A DNA stretch of 64,000 nucleotides from Cyathus striatus (taxonomy: Eukaryota; Basidiomycota; Agaricomycetes; Agaricales; Nidulariaceae), in contig JAOVFP010000024.1 of NCBI GenBank assembly GCA_025738555.1, forward strand, positions 558,001 to 622,000. Reading direction: 5' to 3'. Below are positions 56,080 through 64,000 of the stretch, one piece after another (the stretch's first letter is position 1; every line of letters starts with the position of its first letter). The notes below the pieces were generated by a model, which saw nothing but the letters and a program-made list of their open reading frames with translations, was not told the DNA's origin and did no database searches. Made by a program: the position numbers and the translations under genes.

Positions 56080-57020
56080 ATGATTGCTGGTCTCTCTAAA
56101 GCTATAACCCTATATCTTGCACCTGTCCTCGAGCTTACTGCGATACTGCTGTCATTGTTTGCCTTTATCTCCCCAGTTTTAATCCTTCAGGACAGAGTTT
56201 CTCTCCTTACCGTAACACCTTCTACTGCATTGATTCAGGGAGGGACTTCTAATGGTGTAGATGGTCCTAGTTTGTTTCTAGGGCCTTTGGGTAAGTATTG
56301 GATAATATGTCTTAACGTAACTGCCTACTTATTGTGATGTATTCTCAGGTTCCTGTTCTAAGGCGAGTAATGCTGCAAGCATTAACTGCACTGTACCAAC
56401 TATTTCTCCGGAGTACGGTGCGTTACGGTGTACAAACCTCGTTATTAACGCTAATCACCGATGAAAGACTTGTCCGTTCTCCCTGATAACGCTTCGTCTT
56501 TGCTTTTCTCTGCGCCAACTGCGGCCACGCCAGCCTTTATCGCTGTTGCTCTATCGTTATCGACGGTATTTTTAATCACGTTCACCTTGATTTCGTTCCG
56601 CCACAAAATGCCTGGAAAAATGGGTGCCATCTTTGAAAAACCTACACTCCAACGTCTTTCTGCCTGGATTGGATTTTTTGGGTTTTTGATAGGTATTTGT
56701 TCATTTGCAATTTGCAGTGTGCACGAATAACTATTTACACATGTGATTTTTGCAGGTCTTACAGCATTTCTGGTTCTTCGGATGTGGTTTGGGAAAGCTA
56801 TTCAAGATTTCAACGCAAGTATTGAAGCTGGTGGTCAGCAAGCTGCGCAGTTAATAGCGAACGAGGGGAATGCATTTACGAGTGAGATAAACTTGTATTA
56901 CTTAACATTCTAACGACTGAGCTATTATCCTGCCACATAGTGGTGTGGGTGGCATATGCCTTCCATGCAGTGCCAGTTATTATCTCGCTTTCAAAATTAA
57001 ACGTCACTGCATCCAAATAG
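56080..57020 (+). CDS. SUR7/PalI-family tetraspan plasma-membrane protein
   Basis: Starts MIAGLSKAITLYLAPVLELT with AILLSLFAFISPVLIL, a first membrane helix. An extracellular loop contains SCSKASNAASINCTVPTISP (two Cys), and splicing across a short intron (donor GTGCGT) gives EYDLSVLPDNASSLLFSAPT. Helices 2-4 are AFIAVALSLSTVFLITFTLI, LSAWIGFFGFLI/GLTAFLVL and MVWVAYAFHAVPVIISLSKL. The pattern is that of the SUR7/PalI family (eisosome, cell-wall or ambient-pH signalling proteins). PalI/Rim9 versus Sur7 cannot be separated here. Stop TAG at 57018-57020. Confidence 0.75.
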
Positions 57021-57869
57021 TTATAGAAGGGTTAAATCTCTGACGATAGTTACGTTAGACATGCTGCGATAATAACTTCTAACTAGCATGCGATGATTTT
57101 TTATATTGTACTCAAATTGTATTTCCTATTAATTGCATCAAATTAAACGGAAGCATATCGAAAGATTGCATAGTTTGTTTAGTACGTATACGAGCACCAA
57201 CGCTGAGCATTGCTGATTAAATGGTCTGAGTCTTTCAGCCAGTGTGTGCTAAATATTGAACTTGATGTCGGTCACTTGCTTGTGCCTGCTGTTCGCTAGA
57301 TCTTGGTCATCTGAGCTAGCGTAGCATGGTCAATCACTGTGAAAGGAAGTGAACCTGGGATATTGAAGGGTATTCAGCGTGGAACGGGGTTGATGACCTC
57401 GTGTTAGCGGCAGTTAGCCGGTTTGAACTTGTTCGTACGCTGCTTCCTGGACGATTCTAATTTTTAACATCCAGATTTCTTTCCGCTTTTTATCCGTCCG
57501 CGCTAGATGGTTGCCAATGCCCCAAACGTCTGGAATCTCAGAACCAGCCACAACATCAAAGAATGTACTTGTTATTACTGCAAATGCGATGGTTTGACGT
57601 CTTCAATATCTCCGGTAGTACGCCATCCACATCGAGCGGGTGCACAGTAGTGCTGCTACAATTCGGAGCCTGCGTCAGTACTACTACTCGTGTTGAATGT
57701 CACTGGTCAGATGGTCCTAAGTGGAGCTTCCCTGGACACGTACTGACTTCTTCGGCTTCATGCATCTTTAATAAATGCGTTCATCCTGGTATGCATGTCT
57801 GCAATCCATCCTCTCTTCGTATTCTTTTTCCACTGCTTACGCCTTTACAGAGACAGATTCAAGTCCATC
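57021..57869. other. Intergenic region and 5' leader of the PL8 gene
   Basis: About 850 bp. A likely intron with donor GTATGC and acceptor CTTTACAG (57789-57850) precedes the first in-frame ATG (57870), suggesting a spliced 5' UTR. A plus-strand frame open from 57563 through this region belongs in part to the downstream gene. No other feature is seen. Confidence 0.4.
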
Positions 57870-60800
57870 ATGAAGTCTCTCTGGCTCTGGGCATCTACAT
57901 TCTTTATGGACATTCCTATTTATTCCCATTTTCATGTGCCTCTGGGACACCATCCAGTTCTCAGGATTCCATTCCTTTATTTTCGACTCTTGATACCCTC
58001 TCTTCGCTATCTACATCTTCTCTCGTCCTGGAGAGTTTATCGTCTTCCTCCACATCCCATGTGAGCACGATTGTCTCGACAGTCTTCACTACACTCGTCG
58101 GATCCGACGCGTCTTCGGCAAGCACTACAGAAGCGACCGAACCGCTATCCACAACCAGGCCAACGGTTTCGTCTACCATCACAACCTCAGTATTAGGAAC
58201 AACTGCAACATCGTTGACGGCCGCCTCAGCCTTGTCAGCACAGACTTCTAGTAGCACGTCTATTTCTCAGACTCCAGTCCAGACGGCCGATCCTCAAACA
58301 TTACAAGAAATATACACGATGCAAGGACGTCGCCTTAGCTCCATCATTGGTGGCATTACACGGAGCCCGAATGACATTCCAAGCTGGTACTATAGCTTTT
58401 GGAAATGCAAGTGTTTACATTACTAAGTTCTCATCTCCAGGCTCTCCACTCTTGGCCCCGATGGTAAATGGCCAGATACCGAAGTAGATTACACAACGGG
58501 CTGTGCTGCACGTAGAGCGAATTGGCCTGCACAGGAACATTGGCAAAGAATATGTGCGTTACTTTTGGGATAGATTCTAATATATATCCTCATGGTTTTC
58601 AGTGGTTATGGCAGCTGCTTGGCATGGAGGACTGGAAGGCGATGATCAGTTTGTTAAAAGCGATCAATTGCGGTCTTCTATAAGCCTCGCAATGAACTAT
58701 TGGTTTGGTAGGGACTTCACGAATGCTGCCTGCCTGGACTCTGGCGGAACTGCTGCCTGTCCTTGTGATAATCCTGACAACTCATTATGGTGGGTATAAT
58801 AAAATTCAGCTTGAGCCTGCTTCACTGATTCTCTCACCATTTCAGGAATACCAATTGGTTCTCGAATGTGAGGGTTACAGCAATTCTATTTTCATGGCTC
58901 TCTGAATCATTGATAGATCATACTTATTCCTGAACTCGTGGGACCCACTTGCCTATTATTAAATGACACTCTTGCCACCTCGGAAATCGCAAGTTGTACG
59001 CACATAACTGGCCGAGCCTATGGGACATTTGATCATAACATTAACGGTGTTGGCTTCCTGACTGGTGCCAACACGCTCGATGTAGCGAAGATTGGGATAG
59101 ATCAAGCGTTACTAACAGTTAACGTATCTATGCTCACAGACGCCTATAGGAGGGTTCACTTGGAGCTCCAGGTTCAGAATAACGTAGAGGCCGATGGAAT
59201 ACGTCCTGACGGGTCTTTCGGTAAGCTTCTTCACTACCCTCGATTGCAACGCTAAATTCCTGTAGGCCAACATGGCGGAATTATATATAACGGAAACTAT
59301 GGTAAGTGCCGTTGGTTCTTATCAACATAGCACTGAATTAACATATATACAGGGAAAGATTAGTGAGTGTTTCACATTGCTTGATCGCAAGATTATTTAT
59401 TTTTGTAGCACGAACGACTTACTTGACCTTGAACTCGAAGCTGGCGGAACAGAATTCGCAGCAGATGTTAATTCTCAGACAGCGTTTGCAACACTCTTTG
59501 ATGGCGATAAGTGGATGATATACCGTAACATTTTGACCGGAGTTTTGCATTGGGATTTTGTAAGTGATGGCACACTGTTATGCTTAAACAATTTAATGGA
59601 TTTTGTATCCATAGTCCGTCCTTGGGCGTTTTATAAGTTTCCCCGTAGTTGATGAGCAGTATGTGCTGATTTATTCTTTGCCACTATGAGGAACTAAGAG
59701 TTGGTCCAGGGCAACGGGAAGCATAAAAATAAACCTGACGGAAGTCGGAGCACTGGGACAGCTGTGGTCTTCTAGCGTCTTGACAAATTTCGACACCAGT
59801 TTATCAAAGAATAGTACATCTTCCAATGCAGGTGGGCTAGTCGGAAATAGAATGTTTTATGCTAATGATTACATGGTGAGTCTATTGCACGTCTCGCTAT
59901 GATATTTTTAAAAATCGGCAGGTCCATCGAGGAACAAAATACATTACCACTGTCAAAATGTTCTCTAGTCGGACGAAGAATACCGAGTGCACTAATTCCC
60001 AAAATGTCAGATCCACTATTGCTAGTTTTTATGTAAATTTTCTAATAGATATGTCATCTACAGCCATTGGGTTTCCATTTGGCCGACGGAGTCGTATATA
60101 CCTATCAGCGTGGTGACGAGTATGAAGACATATCCGCCGCTTGGGATTGGAATCTTATACCTGGTATAACTGTGGATTATGAAGAAACTCCTTTGGACTG
60201 CGATCATACTCAGTACACTGGTATAGAGAGCTTTGTAGGGGGTGCATCCACGGGAGAAGTGGGCATCGCCGTAATGCGTTACACCAATCCCTATACAAAA
60301 TCCCTTCGGTGGCAGAAAGCTTGGTTTTTCCTTGAAGATGAGATACAACACGTTATGGTTTCCAACATATCGTCCTCCAGCAATGCGTCAGTCTTCTCTG
60401 TACTGGATCAACGCAAACTCAATGGTGTTGTCGTACTGGATGGCGCAGAGAAGCGTGTGTCGACGACCGCTTCAGCGAAGTCTTTATGGCACGATGGAAT
60501 TGGATACAGCTTTACAGAAGGCAACGATGCATTCACAGTATCCCTTGAAGTTGGCGAAAAGACTGGGAACTGGTCTGCAATAGGAACGTCCACGCAGCCT
60601 CCTGTCACCGTTGACCTCTTCGCCGCTTGGTTGGATCATACGTCGCTCAATACCTCCGTCGGGTATACTGTTTTTCCTGGCACTACACTGAACTCTTTCC
60701 AGGAAAAAAGCATTCGTGGCCAACCAACGGCATTGATAAATGACGGTAATATATCTGCCGTCTATCACTCCAGTAGCAACACTGTAATGATAGTGTTCTG

Positions 60801-61080
60801 GAGCTCAAGCGGAGGCTCAGTCACGTTCACACCGCAACAGCGAGGCGCTGCTGCCATTACCATTACCTCCAATGACAATATTGCATTGATATACAGGTTA
60901 GACAACAATGAAATTACTGCCAGCGACCCTTCACAATCCTTAAATGGGACAGAACTCTCTATATCATTGGGACCTGGAAAGAAACCGGCGGGATGGGGTT
61001 CTGGACGAGCAAGAAGTGCTGTAGTTGAGTTTCCTTCTGGAGGACTAGCAGGCAGTAGCATTACACAGTCTATTAACTGA
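57870..61080 (+). CDS. Polysaccharide lyase family 8 (hyaluronate/chondroitin/xanthan lyase type)
   Basis: A Ser/Thr-rich mucin-like region precedes RRLSSIIGGITRSPNDIPSW and STLGPDGKWPDTEVDYTTGC. Family blocks follow: NTNWFSN/IILIPELVG (catalytic Asn), GIRPDGSFGQHGGIIYNGNY then GKDYTNDLLDLELEA (His and Tyr), TGVLHWDF, MFYANDYMVHRGTKYITTVK, MFSSRT, GFHLADGVVYTYQRGDEYED, ISAAWDWNLIPGITVDYEET, and a long C-terminal beta-sandwich ending GSSITQSIN. Domain order is Lyase_8 N-terminal alpha barrel, then central and C-terminal beta domains. PL8 enzymes cut uronic-acid polysaccharides by beta-elimination; the substrate is unknown. The active-site exons are very short (22, 36 and 10 nt). The start is doubtful: MKSLWLWASTFF at 57870 is in a different frame from the Ser/Thr region, by one missing base. 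Confidence 0.82.
59353..59362 (+). other. 10-nt microexon of the PL8 gene
   Basis: GGAAAGATTA lies between acceptor TATATACAG and donor GTGAGTG, with introns of 51 nt (59302-59352) and 46 nt (59363-59408). It completes G-K-D-Y of the catalytic QHGGIIYNGNYGKDYTND segment. Skipping it would shift the frame. Confidence 0.8.
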
Positions 61081-61202
61081 GATGTTTTTCGTAAAAGATT
61101 ATTACCCTGTCCAGCGTAATCCTTATTATTTAAATATTCACGATATGCAAAGTGAAATGCATTCATTTATCCACTGTACATACGAAAGAACTACAGACAA
61201 AC

Positions 61203-62153
61203 TTAGAATACGGGCTGCTCAGTGTATGTCTCCGGCTGTTGATATGTCTGTTCCTGGACGTAGGCCTCCTCAGCCGGAGGAGCAACGGGAACAGACACAG
61301 GCTCGCGTTGTTCCGACGAAGGTTCAGAAACAATTTTATCAACAGGAGGCTCAAGAATTTGGACGGAATCAGGGAGAGGCTTCTTGGGACCAAGTTGACC
61401 TTCAGGATCCCAACCTTTCATGCTGAGGAATGACCAGTCAGTAGCTGAACCAAATGCAAACAGAGCAAGATCACACACATCTTAACTTTAATACCCAATA
61501 CACCCTGTCTTAAGAGGACATGGCGAACGGCGTAGTCGACAAAGTCGCGTGCAGGTTGACCGGAGTGGATCATGAAGCCGTCGGTGAATTTCATGGACTT
61601 GGCGCGGGCAGCACGAAGCTTGCCTGAAACAACAACTTCACAACCCTTTGCACCGGACTCCATGACAAATCGAAGAACACCATAACATGCACTGTTCCAT
61701 TTATTAACACAGCGATCTTGTCCAAAAGTACAGCTGCATAACTCACCGACGGACAGCAAGACCACCAAGAAGTTTGTACCTCAAACTCTCGCACTGTGCG
61801 ATAGCAGAGAGACCTCGGTACTGAACCTTTTCAGCGTAAAGTTCGAGAGAGTTCTCAGGGAACTTGAAGCGCTTTTGGACGAGAGCAGTAAGCTCACGAA
61901 TCCGACGGCCCTTCTCACCAAGAACTTCCTGGGTGTGGGTAGCCCGAATAATGATCTTTAAAAATCATTAACAAAGAAGTTGGAAACGTCGTGAAATAAT
62001 AATAAAACGTACTTCAGTGCGGGCGTGAGTGACGCGAACATCGCAACCAGAGTAACCCTCCTCGGCCAACTCGCGGGTGAAAAATTCATTGAGCTCAGCA
62101 CGAAAGACACCGTCTGCTACAAACTTTCTCTTTTTGCTGATCTGGGAGGCCAT
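61203..62153 (-). CDS. RPS3: 40S ribosomal protein S3 (uS3)
   Basis: Starts [20 protein letters not shown], then [20 protein letters not shown] and VTHARTE. After an intron come [20 protein letters not shown] (KH type 2, GxxGxxI loop region), [100 protein letters not shown] and [21 protein letters not shown] last intron (donor GTGTGT) leads to [20 protein letters not shown]. The acidic/Gln-rich tail is longer than in some families and ends YTEQPVF. Four exons. TCACGTGA lies 170 bp upstream of the start. Confidence 0.96.
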
Positions 62154-63078
62154 TCTGAGGGTTTCTGGTGCTGAAGACGGATGCGATGTTAGCAATGACG
62201 ACGGCGGAGGACTAAAAGACAGACCTTGCGCTTACTAGATGTAGACGCCGATGCCGAGACTGTCTGTATAACTGGCTTGCAGTGGCTTGATCAGCTACAC
62301 AGTACTTCGCTATTTGCCGAATCACGTGACTACATACTATATCAAGGTGTTTCGGCCTTTTTATCTCCTTCGTTAATTCTTTTCACAATCGGTACACAGT
62401 GAGTTTCTTCATATTTTTATTTTTTTATTTTTTATTTTTCGATGACGAGTGTTGTATTTTTCAACCTATTGGCACCTCTTAGTCGACTTGATGCGAGTTT
62501 TAAAAACTCGTCTCACTGACATCAATGACTTCCTGAGATTATTTTCTTTCTTTACTTTTCGGATTGTTGTTACATATATCTTACTAATTTTCATTTCCTT
62601 TGCAGATTTCGGTTATATTTCATTTTTCTTGATCTCAAATACAAATATGTTATAGATTACATAAATTTAATACAGACAATTCATCACGGTTTTGTTCTCC
62701 AGACGTCTAAGTAAGATTATTGAGACAGGATGCGAACTCTGCGCAGAAAAGGCTTTGCCAAGCCTGAAAGTCTAACTCATTCCGTTCCATCTGCATCATT
62801 AACAGCGGGATTGCTTTGAACCTGTGTGGACATGGTACTTGACCACTTCCACCGCAGCTGGACAGCTTTACAATGCCTTGATCGTCTGGAGCAACCAAGG
62901 CTCCTTGAGCGTCGACTAGCTAAAGCTTGGAGGCCCACTGGAAAATGATTAGTTTGCTTGACTATAATACAGGAACCGGCAATACAATGGCGAAGGGACC
63001 AAGAAGTTGATATTTATTACGAGCAACATCACCACAACTACGCAGGGTTGTTCACCAACAGATGCACGTGTAGTTACT
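62154..63078. other. Intergenic region, RPS3 promoter side / thiolase 3' side
   Basis: About 925 bp between two minus-strand genes. TCACGTGA is at 62322-62329, and A/T-rich repeats of ATTTTTT lie at about 62410-62440. A minus-strand frame at 62707-62898 has no recognisable product. The thiolase 3' UTR lies at the right edge. Confidence 0.45.
62322..62329. promoter_or_regulatory. TCACGTGA element upstream of RPS3
   Basis: An 8-bp palindrome 170 bp upstream of the RPS3 ATG. The 13-mer CCGAATCACGTGA around it is identical to one about 140 bp upstream of the golgin gene (31718-31730 region). In yeasts CACGTG is a Cbf1/bHLH site and occurs in some ribosomal-protein promoters. Confidence 0.35.
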
Positions 63079-64000
63079 TCAGGCCTCATTAACGAAAATA
63101 CCAGCAGCTCCCATTCCGCTTCCTACACACATACTCGTGCAAAGAATTCTTTCTTGCCTCCGCTTCAGTTCTGCCAGTCCTGTAACGACTTGTCGAACAC
63201 CAGCTAATTTTTATAGTTAGCTGTGAACAAGCAGTATGACTGAAAATGACGCACTCATTGCAAGTGGATGTGAAATGGCTATGGCACCTCCACTATCCCA
63301 TTCCAGTGATAAGAGAAATAATGGCCTTGTTGCGAGAAGGACTTACTTTGGATTGATTTTTTCAATTGGAACTCCGAGTTGTTCAACACAGTAGGCAAAT
63401 TGTGAAGCAAAAGCCTCATTCATCTAAAAACAATTAGTTCCATGCTAGAATCCTAAACAATGCAGCAAACCTCGTAAACATCTACCTCCTCCTTGGACAG
63501 GCCAACCTGATCTAATACTTTGGGTACTGCATATATAGGAGAAATACCCATATATCTCGGTTCAACTCCTACATCGGTCTAGTCAACATGCATCACAGGA
63601 ATGGTTAGAAGGTATCATAATCATACCAACGACTGCGCCAGCGACCCACTTCCCTACAATATCCATTCCCTCTTTTTCTGCTCGTTCGCGCGTAGTCATG
63701 ATGCACAACCCAGCGCCATCGCCAACACCACTAGCATTCCCAGGGGTAGTTGAAGCTTCGCCCCACTTGGGAAAAGCAGGTTTTAGTGCAGCTAAATTTT
63801 CTAAAGTCACGCCGCGGCGAATGGTATCGTCTATTGATACTATAGAGCCTCGTATTTCCACCGGGATGATCTCATCTGAAAATATACCAGCTTGCACAGC
63901 CTGCAAATTGTTGAAAAGTGCGGAGCAGGCACAAAGCAAGTGATACAAACCTTGTCTGCTCTACTGTGGGATATGAACGCGAACTCGTCTTGCTTTTGCC
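63079..64000 (-). CDS. 3-ketoacyl-CoA thiolase, C-terminal part (5' partial)
   Basis: The frame is open to the right edge (KQDEFAFISHSRADKAVQAG), so the N-terminal thiolase domain with the acyl-binding Cys lies outside the window. Present are IFSDEIIPVEIRGSIVSIDD, TIRRGVTLENLAALKPAFPK, TTPGNASGVGDGAGLCIMTT, GVEPRYMGISPIYAVPKVLD, VDVYEINEAFASQFAYCVEQ, LGVPIEKINPNGGAIAISHP, LAMTGVRQVVTG and LCTSMCVGSGMGAAGIFVNE. NEAFA, the catalytic His of GGAIAISHPLAMTG and the C-terminal CVGSGMG Cys are conserved, as in Pot1-type thiolases of fatty-acid beta-oxidation. Stop TGA at 63079-63081. Peroxisomal versus mitochondrial location is not shown here. Confidence 0.9.

Noticed and set aside
57563..57869. Plus-strand frame open upstream of the PL8 start
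   Set aside because: It contains a good GT...AG intron (57789-57850) and no signal peptide; treated as leader, though kept as an alternative N-terminus.
62707..62898. 63-codon minus-strand frame between RPS3 and the thiolase
   Set aside because: No domain, no signal peptide, and Cys/Pro content without pattern; likely chance.
1..64000. General enrichment of CACGTG in the window
   Set aside because: The total number (about a dozen) is near chance for a 6-mer in 64 kb; only the shared 13-mer and the promoter positions are kept as a finding.

Overview
The window is nuclear DNA of a filamentous basidiomycete, most likely an agaricomycete. Genes are dense and carry many short (about 45-60 nt) GT-AG introns. 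Both strands are used. The gene content is fungal (HapX, Git1-type permease, Sec9, GH16, MPP10), and several uncharacterised proteins are of a kind I associate with Agaricomycetes. I see no transposon, rRNA, tRNA or CRISPR. No species can be named from the sequence.

Layout. 0-9 kb: 3' end of SPB1, an SLS1-like mitochondrial regulator, a Git1-type permease and, divergently, eIF3b/PRT1. 9-15 kb: the iron regulator HapX converging on a PPR protein, then an XRCC2-like recombinase. 15-25 kb: a coiled-coil protein, SLX9, an SLC35F5-type transporter, a multi-pass membrane protein, a NIP30/FAM192A protein and the splicing factor ESS2. 25.5-28.5 kb: two divergently transcribed uncharacterised genes that look like diverged paralogues. 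28.6-37 kb: a GRIP-domain golgin, PEX14, mitochondrial EF-Tu, glycine-cleavage H protein and a complex I ESSS/NDUFB11 subunit. 37-46 kb: NAA40, a GH16 glucanase, an MFSD1-like transporter, a MARVEL-like protein, MYG1 and a GPI-type Ser/Gln-rich protein. 46-57 kb: an uncharacterised acidic protein, an RlpA/expansin-like secreted protein, an SRA-YDG protein, SEC9, MPP10 and a SUR7/PalI protein. 57-64 kb: a polysaccharide lyase family 8 enzyme, ribosomal protein S3 and the 3' part of a 3-ketoacyl-CoA thiolase.

There is no operon-like pathway. Recurring themes are ribosome production (SPB1, SLX9, MPP10, RPS3, eIF3b), mitochondria (SLS1, PPR, EF-Tu, H protein, NDUFB11, MYG1), peroxisomes (PEX14, thiolase) and the secretory pathway or cell surface (golgin, Sec9, GH16, PL8, DPBB, GPI and tetraspan proteins).

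Most notable: (1) the divergent paralogue pair at 25.6-28.5 kb; (2) the PL8 gene, whose active-site codons lie in exons as short as 10 nt; (3) two GC-AG introns (NAA40, SEC9); (4) at least four apparent one-base deletions, all shifting the frame in the same direction, in the PPR gene (two), ESS2 and SEC9, which points either to residual assembly indels or to real lesions.
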